Of a stretch of 42,500 nucleotides of DNA, positions 9,327 to 18,674 are shown one piece after another; positions within the stretch are counted from its first letter, which is position 1, and each line of letters starts with the position of its first letter. The DNA lies in assembly GCF_000023585.1 (NCBI RefSeq), contig NC_012914.1, forward strand, positions 162,501 to 205,000, in the 5' to 3' direction. This DNA is from Paenibacillus sp. JDR-2. Its GTDB lineage: Bacteria > Bacillota > Bacilli > Paenibacillales > Paenibacillaceae. The translations under genes were made by a program, and so were the position numbers. The notes below the pieces were generated by a model. That model did not search any database and was not told the DNA's origin. It saw nothing but the letters and a program-made list of their open reading frames with translations.

Positions 9327-10289
9327 ATGAATCTGTTAATTGATCCAACGGCATTTTCCATCGGGGACATTCATGTGCGTTGGTACGGGATCATTCTCGG
9401 TACGGCGGCTCTGGTTGGCTTGCTGCTTGCTGTACAGGAAGGGAAAAGATTCGGCGTTAAGCCGGAATTTTTCATGGACCTGCTGCTGCTTGGCGTGCCG
9501 TCGGCCGTCATCTGCGCGAGAATTTATTATGTGGCATTCACTTGGGATGAGTACAAGAATAATCTCGTGGACGTATTTAAAATCTGGAACGGCGGGATTG
9601 CCATCTACGGCGCCTTGATCGGAGCCTTTCTGTGCGGATTTTTCTACTTCCGGTATAAAGGATATTCGTTCTGGCGGATGGTAGATATATGCGCGCCTGG
9701 ACTGCTTGCCGGCCAAATGATTGGCCGCTGGGGCAACTTTATGAACCAAGAGGCATATGGCGGTCCGGTAGACGAGAGTTTCCTGCGGAATACGCTGCAT
9801 CTGCCTGATTTTATCGTGAAGCAAATGTATGTCGCCAGCGAAGGCGTCTATCACCACCCGGCCTTTTTGTACGAATCGCTGTGGAGCTTGGTAGGCATTA
9901 TTATTCTGCTTGTCATTCGCCGTCAGAAATTCCTTCGTGCAGGTGAGCTTGTAGCCTTCTACTTCATTTGGTATTCCATCGGACGGTTCTTCATTGAAGG
10001 TATCCGTACGGACAGCCTAGCCTTCCAAGGTCCGGGAGCACTAGGTTCCCTTATGGATGCTTTGTGGACGCCAATGACTTGGTTCGGATTCGAGCAAGGC
10101 TTCCTCGATCCGGCGTATGGCGATGTACGGATCTCGCAATTGCTTGCGGTATTGCTCGTTATTGCGGCAGTTATCTTTATCGTTGTCCGTCGCGTAAACG
10201 GGTGGGCAACCGTCCGTTACAACGATCCGATTGTTTCCACGAAGGAGACATCGGCGCCTGTATCCGACGCAAAAACGGACAACCTGTAA
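9327..10289 (+). CDS. lgt: Prolipoprotein diacylglyceryl transferase
   Basis: Membrane enzyme that transfers the diacylglyceryl group of phosphatidylglycerol to the lipobox cysteine of prolipoproteins. 320 residues with about seven transmembrane helices. The IYGALIG segment (93-99) and the Lgt signature GRWGNFMNQEAYG (133-145) are intact, as is HPAFLYES at about 177. The C-terminal ~25 residues form a hydrophilic cytoplasmic tail, slightly longer than in many homologues. The ATG follows AGAAGGAG by normal spacing. It lies 55 nt after hprK and 30 nt before ppaX, so probably the same transcript. Confidence 0.96.
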   Translation: MNLLIDPTAFSIGDIHVRWYGIILGTAALVGLLLAVQEGKRFGVKPEFFMDLLLLGVPSAVICARIYYVAFTWDEYKNNLVDVFKIWNGGIAIYGALIGAFLCGFFYFRYKGYSFWRMVDICAPGLLAGQMIGRWGNFMNQEAYGGPVDESFLRNTLHLPDFIVKQMYVASEGVYHHPAFLYESLWSLVGIIILLVIRRQKFLRAGELVAFYFIWYSIGRFFIEGIRTDSLAFQGPGALGSLMDALWTPMTWFGFEQGFLDPAYGDVRISQLLAVLLVIAAVIFIVVRRVNGWATVRYNDPIVSTKETSAPVSDAKTDNL

Positions 10290-10319
10290 GTCTTAACGGC
10301 AGTAGGAGTGAAAGCTAGG

Positions 10320-10973
10320 ATGACAAGCAATATCAAAACGATGCTATTCGATCTGGATGGCACGATTATGGATACGAACGAGCTGATTATCCGCTCTTTT
10401 ATGGAGTCGCTGAAAGGCCTGGTACCCGAGGACTTCGGGAGAGAGCATATTATTCCGAGCATGGGTCTAACGCTCCAGGCGCAATTTCAGAATTTTACGG
10501 GTCTTACGGATGTCGAGCATTTGATAAAGGCATACCGTACGGTAAATACAAAGCTTCATGACGAGCTGCTGCGGCCGTTCCCCTATACGAATGAGGTCAT
10601 GAAGAATTTGCATGAGCAAGGTATTCAGATTGGCGTTGTTACAACCAAGATCCGGATGTCGACGGAGCGGGGAATGAAGTTTTGCGGTCTGTATGATTAT
10701 GTCGATGCGTTTGTTACGGTGGACGATGTCGCTAATCCGAAGCCGCATCCGGAGCCGGTTCTTATGGCACTGGAGATGCTGAACGCGGACCCGGCTACAA
10801 CGATTATGATCGGAGACAGCACCGTTGACATGATCTCTGCCAAGGAAGCGGGAGTAATTCCGGTAGGCGTATCCTGGTCGCTCAAAGGCGGAGAGCTGCT
10901 GAAGGAGAATGGAGCGCAGTATATCATCGATGATATGCGCGAGTTGTACGCATTCGCAGGAATGGAGCGATAG
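10320..10973 (+). CDS. ppaX: Pyrophosphatase PpaX (HAD family)
   Basis: HAD-superfamily phosphatase; in B. subtilis PpaX hydrolyses the pyrophosphate released when HPrK dephosphorylates P-Ser-HPr. About 217 residues. Motif I DLDGTIMDT lies close to the N-terminus, the motif II threonine sits in GVVTTK, and motif IV MIGDSTVDM is present. The frame opens with GTG at 10308, but AGGAG (10304-10308) overlaps that codon, so the ATG at 10320 (11 nt past it) is preferred. It is followed after only 4 nt by the acyltransferase, as in B. subtilis (ppaX-yvoF). Confidence 0.93.
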   Translation: MTSNIKTMLFDLDGTIMDTNELIIRSFMESLKGLVPEDFGREHIIPSMGLTLQAQFQNFTGLTDVEHLIKAYRTVNTKLHDELLRPFPYTNEVMKNLHEQGIQIGVVTTKIRMSTERGMKFCGLYDYVDAFVTVDDVANPKPHPEPVLMALEMLNADPATTIMIGDSTVDMISAKEAGVIPVGVSWSLKGGELLKENGAQYIIDDMRELYAFAGMER

Positions 10974-10977
10974 CCTT

Positions 10978-11505
10978 GTGCGAAACGTGGAGCGTTATCC
11001 GGTAGAAGGCCCTAATGCCCTATGGCAGATGTACCGGACGGTTAGCCGGTTTAAGGCGGTGCGTAATTTTATCGCTATCCAGGCGGCACGGTACTGTCCG
11101 GAGCTGACAGTGAAGAATTGGATCTACCGCAATATTCTCGGCATGAAGGTCGGGAAGGAAACGGCTTTTGCCCTGATGGTGATGGTTGATGTTTTCTTTC
11201 CGGAACGGATTGAGGTCGGGGATAACACGATAATCGGCTACAATACTACGATTCTGACCCATGAATACTTAATCAAAGAATATCGGCTCGGTTCTGTAAA
11301 GATTGGCTCGAATGTGATGATTGGTGCCAATTCCACGATCTTGCCCGGTGTGACGATTGGGGATAATGCCGTTATTGCAGCGGGATCGGTTGTTCATAAG
11401 GATGTGTCTGCAAATACGTTTGTTGGCGGCAATCCGATTCGGGAGATCAGGCGGACGGACGCCGGAGAGCACAAGAATGAAGATAAGCGGGTCTTGTTGA
11501 GATAA
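10978..11505 (+). CDS. Left-handed beta-helix acyltransferase (YvoF-like)
   Basis: Predicted O-acetyltransferase of the hexapeptide-repeat (LbetaH) superfamily; substrate unknown. 175 residues from a GTG at 10978. Longer starts run into ppaX, while the GTG start gives an N-terminus (RNVERYPVEG) matching B. subtilis YvoF and lies 4 nt past the ppaX stop behind a GGAG. Hexapeptide repeats are clear at about 80-150 (IEVGDNTIIGYNTTI, VKIGSNVMIGANSTI, VTIGDNAVIAAGSVV). The ending VGGNP is typical of the maltose/galactoside acetyltransferase group. The location in the hprK-lgt-ppaX operon is conserved, but its role there is not established. Confidence 0.88.
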   Translation: MRNVERYPVEGPNALWQMYRTVSRFKAVRNFIAIQAARYCPELTVKNWIYRNILGMKVGKETAFALMVMVDVFFPERIEVGDNTIIGYNTTILTHEYLIKEYRLGSVKIGSNVMIGANSTILPGVTIGDNAVIAAGSVVHKDVSANTFVGGNPIREIRRTDAGEHKNEDKRVLLR

Positions 11506-11531
11506 TAGCAGTTTGCAGCGGTCCAAAGGGG

Positions 11532-11583
11532 AAAAGCCTCACTATTCGCATCTCTTGAGAGAGCGGACAGCGGGGCTTTCTTG
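11532..11583 (+). terminator. Possible terminator before the his operon
   Basis: AAAAGCC...GGGGCTTTC pairing encloses a longer imperfect stem (CT, CGC and CTCT paired with AGAG, GCG and AG). The T tract is short (TTTCTT), so the call is weak. Confidence 0.4.
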
Positions 11584-11622
11584 CTGGATATTTAGTCTGG
11601 AAGACGGTGGAGCCGTTTCACC

Positions 11623-11651
11623 TTGACGGAAGCGGATGTTCATGCTAATAT
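11623..11651 (+). promoter_or_regulatory. Sigma-A promoter of the histidine operon
   Basis: TTGACG (11623-11628), exactly 17 nt, TAATAT (11646-11651). Expected transcription start near 11658, leaving a leader of about 70 nt that contains three tandem 8-mers (11671-11694). No histidine T-box motif was found in the leader. Confidence 0.72.
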
Positions 11652-11670
11652 TACGACTAACATTTTATTT

Positions 11671-11694
11671 TGGTAGCATGGTAACATGGTAGCA
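11671..11694 (+). repeat. Three tandem 8-bp repeats in the his leader
   Basis: TGGTAGCA, TGGTAACA, TGGTAGCA stand head to tail, with a single base different in the middle copy. They fall about 13-36 nt downstream of the predicted start of transcription and 35 nt before hisZ. A binding site for a repressor or RNA-binding protein is possible but unproven. Confidence 0.7.
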
Positions 11695-11729
11695 CTTTAA
11701 TATACTAAAGTATCTGAAGGTGAGTAGAG

Positions 11730-12953
11730 ATGTCCAAACCTAAAGTTTTTGAGAAGCCGATTGGCGTAAAAGATTATCTCCCCGGCGCGGTAGCGAAGCT
11801 CCGCCATATTGAACGCGATGTGCTGGCCTGCATGAAAGGCTGGGGCTACGAACAAATTATTACCCCAACGATGGAATACTACGACACAGTAGGTGTCGCA
11901 AGCTCGACGTCGGACCAGAAGCTGTTCAAGCTACTCAATAATCGGGGTACAACACTTGTGCTGCGTTCGGATATGACAGCCCCGATTGCGCGGGTTGTAT
12001 CTTCGCTGCTGAAGGAATCGCAGTTCCCCCTTCGTTTGTCCTATCACGGCAACGTATTCCGCTCGATTGAAGAGGAGTCGGGGCGCGAGGCAGAGTTCTT
12101 CCAGACGGGTGTAGAGCTTGTTGGCGATGCATCCGCGGAGGCTGATGCTGAAGTGGTCGCACTAGCTATCGCCTCGCTTAAGGCGGCAGGCGTTGACCGG
12201 TTCAAAATCGCAATCGGCCACGTCGGCTTCCTGAACGGCTTGTTCGAGGAGACGTTGGCAGGACGCGTGGAAGCACAGGAGCAGCTGAAGTCTTGTCTGC
12301 TGAACCGCGACTATGTCGGTTACCGGGAAAGCCTTCGCGGACTGAAGCTGGAAGAGCCGGTCCAACGAGAGCTGGAAGGAATTCTTCGTCTGCGCGGCGG
12401 CCAGGAGATTTGCGAGCAGGCGCTGCAGCTAAGCGCTGATGCGACTGCCCAGAAGTCGATCCGCCATCTGTGCGAGATTTGGGATGTGCTGAAGGCATAT
12501 GACGTATGCGAGCATGTACTGATCGATCTGACGATGATTGGCGATTTCTCCTACTATACCGGCATGACGTTTGAGGGTTATGCGGCGGATCTCGGCTTCC
12601 CCGTGGCAAGCGGCGGACGTTACGACAATCTGCTCAGCCAATTCGGGCGTCCGGCACCGGCTACGGGCTTCGCTCTGAAGACAACGCGTATTCTGGAACT
12701 GGTAGGCGCTGAAGAGGACGCAACGGGCACTACGCGCGTCCTGATCGGTTATGACGGCGAAGGCCGCGCAGAGGCTCTGGCAGCGGCACAACAGCTTCGT
12801 GAGCAAGGTGCAGCCGTTATCACGGAGCGTATGACAGAAGAGGATTGGAAAGAGCTTGGCGCAGGTTCGTTTACTTATAAAGGCGTGGCATATACGAAGG
12901 GACTGCCGTACATCGGCGGCGTGGATAAGGCGACAGGAGGCAGCGGGCAATGA
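11730..12953 (+). CDS. hisZ: ATP phosphoribosyltransferase regulatory subunit HisZ
   Basis: HisRS-like regulatory subunit that forms the hetero-octamer with short HisG and confers histidine feedback inhibition on the first step of the pathway. 407 residues. The class II synthetase-like core is visible as motif 2 ([26 protein letters not shown], split around 107-132) and motif 3-like ASGGRYDNL...GFALKTTR. It lacks the full tRNA-binding domain of HisRS, and partnership with a 214-residue HisG settles HisZ rather than hisS. The ATG follows GAAGGTGAG. It overlaps hisG by 4 nt. Confidence 0.95.
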   Translation: MSKPKVFEKPIGVKDYLPGAVAKLRHIERDVLACMKGWGYEQIITPTMEYYDTVGVASSTSDQKLFKLLNNRGTTLVLRSDMTAPIARVVSSLLKESQFPLRLSYHGNVFRSIEEESGREAEFFQTGVELVGDASAEADAEVVALAIASLKAAGVDRFKIAIGHVGFLNGLFEETLAGRVEAQEQLKSCLLNRDYVGYRESLRGLKLEEPVQRELEGILRLRGGQEICEQALQLSADATAQKSIRHLCEIWDVLKAYDVCEHVLIDLTMIGDFSYYTGMTFEGYAADLGFPVASGGRYDNLLSQFGRPAPATGFALKTTRILELVGAEEDATGTTRVLIGYDGEGRAEALAAAQQLREQGAAVITERMTEEDWKELGAGSFTYKGVAYTKGLPYIGGVDKATGGSGQ

Positions 12954-13594
12954 GCGAAGCGAAAAAAGACATTCTAAAGGTTGCGATGCCGAAGGGCCGC
13001 ATCTATAAGCAGGCTTCAAAGCTGTTCCGTGAAGCGGGTCTGCCGATCCCAAGCGATTTCGACGATACGCGCAAGCTGATTATCGAGCTCCCCGAAGTGG
13101 GCATGGAATTTATTATGGCAAAGCCGGTTGACGTTCCGACTTACGTGGAATACGGCGTGGCCGATATCGGGATTGTGGGCAAGGACGTACTCATGGAGGA
13201 AAACAAGGACGTCTACGAGCTGCTGGATCTGGGTATCGCAAAATGCCGCATGTCCGTTATCGGATTAGCGGACTGGAAGCCGGTAATTAACCCGCGGGTT
13301 GCGACGAAATATCCAAACGTAGCGTCGCAATACTTCCGCGAGCTGGGTCAACAAGTGGAAGTCATTAAGCTGAACGGCTCGATTGAGCTGGCACCGCTTA
13401 TTGGTCTGGCTGACCGCATCGTCGATATGGTGGAAACGGGTCAGACGCTGCGCGAGAACGGACTGGTCGAGATGGAGCCGATTTTCCCGATTACAAGCCG
13501 TCTGATCGCGAACCGCGTCAGCTACCGGATGAAGAACGAAGCGATTCAAAGTCTGTGCGACCGCCTGCAGGATACGATTGCGGCTAAGGTGTAA
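12950..13594 (+). CDS. hisG: ATP phosphoribosyltransferase catalytic subunit (short form)
   Basis: Condenses ATP and PRPP to phosphoribosyl-ATP, the committed step of histidine synthesis. 214 residues: the short HisG form lacking the C-terminal regulatory domain, hence dependent on HisZ. Conserved stretches are [10 protein letters not shown] near the start, [20 protein letters not shown] in the middle, and [18 protein letters not shown] (about 160-178), the PRPP-binding family signature region. The start codon overlaps the hisZ stop (ATGA), so translation is probably coupled. Confidence 0.96.
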   Translation: MSEAKKDILKVAMPKGRIYKQASKLFREAGLPIPSDFDDTRKLIIELPEVGMEFIMAKPVDVPTYVEYGVADIGIVGKDVLMEENKDVYELLDLGIAKCRMSVIGLADWKPVINPRVATKYPNVASQYFRELGQQVEVIKLNGSIELAPLIGLADRIVDMVETGQTLRENGLVEMEPIFPITSRLIANRVSYRMKNEAIQSLCDRLQDTIAAKV

Positions 13595-13639
13595 CACGAC
13601 AGACATAAGTGATACAGGTGAGGAAGGGGACGATAGCTT

Positions 13640-14929
13640 ATGCGGATAATGAAGGCGGAGCAATTTGGGCTTCAGCGCGAGGTGGAGTACGGAACACCGG
13701 AGCAAAATGAAACGGTCCGTCAGATCGTCGAAGCGATCAAGGAGGAAGGGGACGCGGCGCTGCTTGCGTATACGGAGCAGCTGGACCGCGTCCGGCTTGA
13801 TGCGTCGTCGCTCCGCGTGACGCAGGAAGAGATCAATGCGGCGTACGATCGGGTAGACGCCGCGTTCCTCACGGCAATCCGCGAGGCAGCCGTGAATATT
13901 CGCGTATTCCACGAGAAGCAGATGCGTAACTCGTGGATGGATCTGCAGCCGGACGGTACGATGCTCGGGCAAATTCTCCGGCCGCTGAAGCGGGTCGGCG
14001 TATACGTGCCCGGCGGTAAGGCGGCGTACCCGTCGTCCGTGCTGATGAACGTCATTCCGGCGCAAGTAGCCGGCGTGCCGGAAATTGTAATGGTGACGCC
14101 GCCTGCAACCGGCGGCAAGGAAGGCATCGACCCGTATATTCTCGTTGCCGCCGCGGAAGCGGGCGTGAAGGAAATGTACCGGGTCGGCGGCGCGCAAGCG
14201 ATTGCCGCACTCGCATACGGCACGGCAACGATTGCTCCGGTCGATAAGATTTGCGGACCGGGCAACATCTATGTCGCGCTGGCGAAGCGGACGGTATTCG
14301 GCGCAGTTGACATCGACAGCATTGCAGGCCCAAGCGAAATTGTCGTGCTGGCCGACGAAGGCGCCAACGCCTCGTATATCGCGGCTGATCTGCTGTCGCA
14401 GGCGGAGCATGACGAGATGGCATCGGCAATCCTAGTAACGCCTTCGGAGACGCTCGCAGAGGCGGTTGCCGCCGAGGTGGAGCGCCAGATCTCCACTCTG
14501 CCGCGCGAAGCAATCGCGCGGGCATCCATTGACAGCTATGGCGCTGTGCTGCTCGTGGAATCGATCGAAGCAGGCATTGACGTCGTAAACAAGCTGGCGC
14601 CGGAGCACTTGGAAGTGCTGACGGCCGATCCGATGAGTCTCCTTGGCTTGATCGAGAATGCCGGCGCGATTTTCCTCGGACCATACAGCTCGGAACCGGT
14701 TGGCGATTATTTTGCCGGACCTAACCATATCATCCCGACGAACGGAACCGCACGCTTCTCCTCGCCGGTGAACGTGGACGATTTCCTGAAGAAGTCGAGC
14801 CTTATCTACTACAGCAAGGAAGCGCTGTTGAAGAACGGCAGCAGCATTATGACGCTTGCGCGTCATGAAGGGCTGGAGGCGCATGCCCGCGCCATTCAGA
14901 TTCGTCTGGAGCAGGAAGGCAATCAATAG
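13640..14929 (+). CDS. hisD: Histidinol dehydrogenase
   Basis: Zinc- and NAD-dependent enzyme for the last two oxidations, histidinol to histidine. 429 residues, normal length. Recognisable parts are the [16 protein letters not shown] loop, [16 protein letters not shown], the [13 protein letters not shown] signature, and zinc-region residues in LLSQAEHDE and [11 protein letters not shown]. The ATG lies behind GAGGAAGGGG. It is 46 nt after hisG on the same strand. Sequence is noticeably more GC-rich than the glycolytic genes. Confidence 0.96.
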   Translation: MRIMKAEQFGLQREVEYGTPEQNETVRQIVEAIKEEGDAALLAYTEQLDRVRLDASSLRVTQEEINAAYDRVDAAFLTAIREAAVNIRVFHEKQMRNSWMDLQPDGTMLGQILRPLKRVGVYVPGGKAAYPSSVLMNVIPAQVAGVPEIVMVTPPATGGKEGIDPYILVAAAEAGVKEMYRVGGAQAIAALAYGTATIAPVDKICGPGNIYVALAKRTVFGAVDIDSIAGPSEIVVLADEGANASYIAADLLSQAEHDEMASAILVTPSETLAEAVAAEVERQISTLPREAIARASIDSYGAVLLVESIEAGIDVVNKLAPEHLEVLTADPMSLLGLIENAGAIFLGPYSSEPVGDYFAGPNHIIPTNGTARFSSPVNVDDFLKKSSLIYYSKEALLKNGSSIMTLARHEGLEAHARAIQIRLEQEGNQ

Positions 14930-14970
14930 GAGCAGTCATAACCATTCATAATAGAAAGAAGGAATTGCAA

Positions 14971-15567
14971 GTGGCGGATACAAAACGGAAAGCGGAAATT
15001 GCACGCAAAACCAACGAAACGGATATTAAGCTGAGCTTTGCGGTTGACGGCAGCGGCGAAGCGAAACTCGAGACGGATGTTCCGTTCCTGAACCATATGC
15101 TTGACCTGTTTGCGAAGCACGGCCAATTCGACTTGACCGTGGAAGCGCGCGGCGATATCGACATCGACGATCACCACACGGTAGAGGATATCGGCATCTG
15201 CCTCGGCCAAACCTTGCGCGAAGCGCTGGGCGACAAACGCGGCATCAAGCGTTACGCGAGCGTATTTGTACCGATGGATGAGGCGCTGGCTCAAGTCATT
15301 ATCGACGTCAGCAACCGCCCGCATTTCGAATACCGCGCGGAGTATCCTTCGGCGCAGGTGGGCAGCTTCTCGACCGAGCTGGTTCACGAGTTCCTGTGGA
15401 AGCTTGCGCTGGAAGCGCGTATCACGCTGCACGTCATCGTTCACTACGGCAAGAACACGCATCATATGATCGAAGCGGTGTTCAAAGCCCTGGGACGCGC
15501 GATCGACGAAGCAACAAGCATCGATCCTCGTGTACAAGGAGTGCCTTCGACGAAAGGAGTGCTGTAG
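14971..15567 (+). CDS. hisB: Imidazoleglycerol-phosphate dehydratase
   Basis: Manganese enzyme for the sixth step, imidazoleglycerol-phosphate to imidazoleacetol-phosphate. About 198 residues: only the dehydratase domain, with no histidinol-phosphatase fusion as in enterics. The two metal-ligand signatures DIDIDDHHTVEDIGICLGQ and HVIVHYGKNTHHMIEAVFKA are intact. A TTG at 14965 in the same frame is too close to the Shine-Dalgarno AGAAGGA, whereas the GTG at 14971 lies 7 nt away and is chosen. The missing phosphatase is supplied by the PHP protein at 17725. Confidence 0.95.
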   Translation: MADTKRKAEIARKTNETDIKLSFAVDGSGEAKLETDVPFLNHMLDLFAKHGQFDLTVEARGDIDIDDHHTVEDIGICLGQTLREALGDKRGIKRYASVFVPMDEALAQVIIDVSNRPHFEYRAEYPSAQVGSFSTELVHEFLWKLALEARITLHVIVHYGKNTHHMIEAVFKALGRAIDEATSIDPRVQGVPSTKGVL

Positions 15568-15568
15568 C

Positions 15569-16192
15569 ATGATCGCGATCATCGATTACGGCATGGGCAA
15601 TCTGCACAGCGTCAGCAAAGCTGTCGAACGCCTTGGTTATGAAGCGGTAGTAACGGCTGATCCGGCCGTTATCGCTTCGGCGGACGGAGCGATCCTCCCG
15701 GGCGTTGGCGCGTTTGGGGATGCTATGGAGAATCTTCGCGAGACGAAGCTGGATGAAGTGACGAAAGCTTACGCAGCATCCGGCAAGCCGCTGCTAGGCA
15801 TCTGTCTCGGTATGCAGCTCTTGTTCAGCGAAAGCGAAGAGCATGGCGTAAACGAGGGCTTGAACCTGCTCCCAGGCAAGGTCATTCGCTTCCAAGGCGA
15901 TTACAAAGTGCCGCATATGGGCTGGAACAAGCTGAGTTTCCTGCAGTCCGACAGTCCGCTGTTTAAAGGTCTCGAGGAAGGTCATGTATACTTCGTACAC
16001 TCTTTCCACGCGAAACCCGAGGTCGCCAGCGACCTTCTGGCAACAACGGATTACTATCAGCAGGTAACGGCTATTGTCGGCAGGGGCAACGTGCATGGCA
16101 TGCAATTCCATCCGGAGAAAAGCAGCGACCTTGGCATCAAGCTGCTTGGCAACTTCCTTGCTTTAACAGGTAGCCCGGTAGCGCAGCGATAA
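15569..16192 (+). CDS. hisH: Imidazole glycerol phosphate synthase, glutaminase subunit HisH
   Basis: Class I glutamine amidotransferase that feeds ammonia to HisF. 207 residues. The nucleophile Cys79 lies in GICLGMQL, and the His-Glu pair is in MQFHPEKS near the C-terminus. The frame stays open upstream into hisB, but the ATG at 15569, one base after the hisB stop and 9 nt behind AAAGGAG, yields the standard N-terminus MIAIIDYGMGN. In most Bacillota hisA follows hisH; here the next gene is hisF, only 48 nt away. Confidence 0.96.
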   Translation: MIAIIDYGMGNLHSVSKAVERLGYEAVVTADPAVIASADGAILPGVGAFGDAMENLRETKLDEVTKAYAASGKPLLGICLGMQLLFSESEEHGVNEGLNLLPGKVIRFQGDYKVPHMGWNKLSFLQSDSPLFKGLEEGHVYFVHSFHAKPEVASDLLATTDYYQQVTAIVGRGNVHGMQFHPEKSSDLGIKLLGNFLALTGSPVAQR

Positions 16193-16240
16193 ATAGATCG
16201 TTTTTTTTAAAAGCAAGAACGAGAGGGGAGCGTGCACGAG

Positions 16241-16999
16241 ATGCTGGCGAAACGTATTATTCCATGTCTGGACGTGAAGGACGGACGGGTTGTAAAAGGA
16301 GTCAACTTCGTGAACCTGCGCGATGCGGGGGACCCGGTTGAGCTTGCGTCCACTTACGATCAGGAGGGCGCCGACGAGCTGGTTTTCCTCGATATTTCGG
16401 CTTCGGTCGAAGGTCGCGCGACAATGATTGAAGTCGTGAAGCGGACGGCCGGAGAGATTACGATTCCGTTTACGGTTGGCGGCGGGATCTCCCATGTTGA
16501 CGATATGAAGCGGATCCTGCGCGCAGGCGCGGACAAAATCGCGATCAACACGGCGGCTGTTCTGAATCCTTCCCTTGTCAGCGACGGTGCCCGCAAATTC
16601 GGCTCGCAATGCATTGTTGTAGCCATTGACGCGAAGTACAACGAAGCTTGGGGCGAGTGGGAAGTATTCACGCACGGCGGCCGCAAGGAGACGGGCATTA
16701 AAGTGCTGGAGTGGGCGCGCGAAATCGAACGCCTTGGTGCAGGCGAGATTCTGCTGACAAGCATGGATGCGGACGGCACGAAGGATGGCTTTGACCTAAA
16801 GCTGACCCGCGCGGTATCGGATCTGGTCGGCATTCCGGTCATTGCATCCGGCGGAGCGGGACGGATCGAGCATTTCTCCGATGTGTTCGAGCAAGGCCAC
16901 GCGGATGCGGGCCTTGCTGCGACAATTTTCCACTACAAAGAAATGACGATCCGCGAAGTAAAGGATGATCTCAGGCAGAAAGGCGTGGAAGTACGATGA
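16241..16999 (+). CDS. hisF: Imidazole glycerol phosphate synthase, cyclase subunit HisF
   Basis: TIM-barrel cyclase making imidazoleglycerol-phosphate and AICAR from PRFAR with ammonia from HisH. 252 residues. Catalytic Asp11 is in [15 protein letters not shown], and the second acid is in VVAIDAKYN. The HisF-specific [13 protein letters not shown] and TVGGGI phosphate loops are present, which separates it from HisA. A GTG at 16232 is only 1 nt from AGAGGGGAG, so the ATG at 16241 is used and gives the typical MLAKRIIPC start. It overlaps hisIE by 4 nt. Confidence 0.96.
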   Translation: MLAKRIIPCLDVKDGRVVKGVNFVNLRDAGDPVELASTYDQEGADELVFLDISASVEGRATMIEVVKRTAGEITIPFTVGGGISHVDDMKRILRAGADKIAINTAAVLNPSLVSDGARKFGSQCIVVAIDAKYNEAWGEWEVFTHGGRKETGIKVLEWAREIERLGAGEILLTSMDADGTKDGFDLKLTRAVSDLVGIPVIASGGAGRIEHFSDVFEQGHADAGLAATIFHYKEMTIREVKDDLRQKGVEVR

Positions 17000-17697
17000 C
17001 GGATCAACTGGCAGAGCTTATCAAGTGGAGCGAGGACGGGCTTGTTCCGGCTATCGTGCAGGACGCGCAGAGCAAGGAAGTTCTGATGCTGGCCTATATG
17101 AACAAGGAGTCCCTGAAGCTGTCGGCGGAGTCTGGAGTGACCTGGTTCTGGAGCCGTTCCCGCAATGAGCTGTGGAACAAGGGCGCAACCAGCGGCCACA
17201 CCCAGCGGATCCGTTCGATGTCGTATGACTGCGATGCGGATACGCTGCTTGTACGCGTCGATCAGAAAGGCCCTGCTTGCCATACGGGCTCCTACTCGTG
17301 CTTCTTCAACGAGATTGAAGTGGCTGGAGCCGAGAAGTCTTCTGACTCTGCGAAGGCATCCTCCGATGACCGCTTCGGCATTCTCGGCGAGCTCGAAGGC
17401 GTCATCGCACAGCGTTATGCGGAGCGTCCGGAAGGTGCTTACACGACGTATCTGTTCGGGAAGGGTCTCGATAAAATTCTGAAGAAAGTCGGAGAAGAAG
17501 CAACCGAAGCGATTATCGCAGCCAAAAACGGCGATAACGACGAGCTTCGCTCCGAAGCAAGCGACCTGCTGTTCCATCTGCTCGTGCTGCTGCGTGAACG
17601 CGGCCTGCCGCTTGATGAGGTTATGGCGGAGCTGCAAAGCCGCCACGGCAAGCCAGCGACAAATAATGCGATGAGAAGAGAACAAGCGGGTAAATAA
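16996..17697 (+). CDS. hisIE: Bifunctional phosphoribosyl-AMP cyclohydrolase / phosphoribosyl-ATP pyrophosphatase
   Basis: Fused enzyme for steps two and three. 233 residues. The N-terminal HisI domain (about 1-115) shows the zinc/magnesium residues in [23 protein letters not shown]. The C-terminal HisE domain (about 130-225) shows [28 protein letters not shown] and [12 protein letters not shown] Ser/Asp/Ala-rich linker separates the domains. The start overlaps the hisF stop (ATGA). Confidence 0.96.
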   Translation: MTDQLAELIKWSEDGLVPAIVQDAQSKEVLMLAYMNKESLKLSAESGVTWFWSRSRNELWNKGATSGHTQRIRSMSYDCDADTLLVRVDQKGPACHTGSYSCFFNEIEVAGAEKSSDSAKASSDDRFGILGELEGVIAQRYAERPEGAYTTYLFGKGLDKILKKVGEEATEAIIAAKNGDNDELRSEASDLLFHLLVLLRERGLPLDEVMAELQSRHGKPATNNAMRREQAGK

Positions 17698-17724
17698 TTT
17701 TTAAAAAAGAAAGGCCGGTATGCC

Positions 17725-18531
17725 ATGTTTATCGATTATCATACCCATCACGCCCGCTGCGGCCATGCTGTCGGCTCGCTGGAGGAATACGTACAGAAGG
17801 GGATAGAGATCGGTCTTGCGCAGATCGGTCTTTCTGACCATATGCCGCTGCTCCATGTGGACCCGGCAACGTATTACCCGGAAATGGCGATGCCGATGGA
17901 AGAATTGCCGCGGTACGTAGAAGAGTGTCTGGCTTTGAAAGAAAAGTATAAAGACCAGATTGACATCCGCGTCGGCCTTGAAGGCGATTATATCGAGGGC
18001 CAGGAAGAAAAAATTGAAACGATCATTAACGCTTATCCGTTTGATTATGTGATTGGGTCGGTGCATTTCTTGGGAGAATGGGATATCACCGATTTCCGTC
18101 AGACCCATGGCTGGGAAGGCAAGAACCGGATGAAAGTTTATGAGCAGTACTACGAAGCGGTGGCGAAAGCAGCGGCAACGGGCTTTTATGACTACATCGG
18201 ACATATCGATGTTATCAAGCGTTTCGGTTTTAAGCCCGAGGGAGACGTTACGCATCTGGAGAATGCCGCGCTTGAAGCGGTGAAGCGACACGGCATGGCG
18301 ATCGAGCTTAACGCATCGGGCCTTCGGATGCCGGTAGAAGAGATGTTTCCGAGCCGAAGAATGCTCGAATACGCCAAACAATTGAGCATTCCAATCACGA
18401 TTGGTTCGGATGCGCATCAGCCAGAAAGACTGGGACAATATTTAGATCAAGCGCGTGCGGTGTTGAAAGATGTCGGTTTTTCTCAGCTGGCGACCTTTGA
18501 ACGGCGAAAATTGGTATTAGTCGATTTTTGA
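17725..18531 (+). CDS. hisJ: Histidinol-phosphatase, PHP family (HisJ/HisK type)
   Basis: Metal-dependent phosphatase converting histidinol-phosphate to histidinol. 268 residues. PHP metal-site motifs: DYHTHHARCGHA at the N-terminus, LSDHMPL, GLEGDYI, YVIGSVHFLG, and GSDAHQPERLG near the C-terminus. It follows hisIE by 27 nt on the same strand behind AAGAAAGG, so it is probably the last gene of the his operon, filling the gap left by a single-domain HisB. No hisC aminotransferase is in the cluster. The prs promoter overlaps its stop codon. Confidence 0.9.
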   Translation: MFIDYHTHHARCGHAVGSLEEYVQKGIEIGLAQIGLSDHMPLLHVDPATYYPEMAMPMEELPRYVEECLALKEKYKDQIDIRVGLEGDYIEGQEEKIETIINAYPFDYVIGSVHFLGEWDITDFRQTHGWEGKNRMKVYEQYYEAVAKAAATGFYDYIGHIDVIKRFGFKPEGDVTHLENAALEAVKRHGMAIELNASGLRMPVEEMFPSRRMLEYAKQLSIPITIGSDAHQPERLGQYLDQARAVLKDVGFSQLATFERRKLVLVDF

Positions 18532-18555
18532 ATTATGGTAAATTAGATGTATAAT
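18527..18555 (+). promoter_or_regulatory. Sigma-A promoter of prs
   Basis: TTTGAA (18527-18532), 17 nt, perfect TATAAT (18550-18555). The -35 region overlaps the hisJ stop codon. The resulting leader before prs is about 110 nt and contains small hairpins (GACGC/GCGTC at 18572-18590; GGAC/GTCC at 18629-18641). Confidence 0.65.
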
Positions 18556-18674
18556 GATATGGAACAAGCATGACGCGGCATGAAAGCGTCCTGCAATTGA
18601 CGAAGGCTTTGCCGAGTGGCGAAGTTTAGGACAACACGTCCAATTATTTGGTTTAAAACGCTCAGGAGGGTATC

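Noticed and set aside
11651..11729. Possible histidine T-box leader
   Set aside because: No AGGGTGGNACCGCG-like T-box sequence and no terminator/antiterminator pair were found in the short leader.
13265..14410. 381-codon minus-strand frame opposite hisG-hisD
   Set aside because: Arg/His/Leu-rich shadow of GC-rich his genes; it spans two well-supported plus-strand genes.
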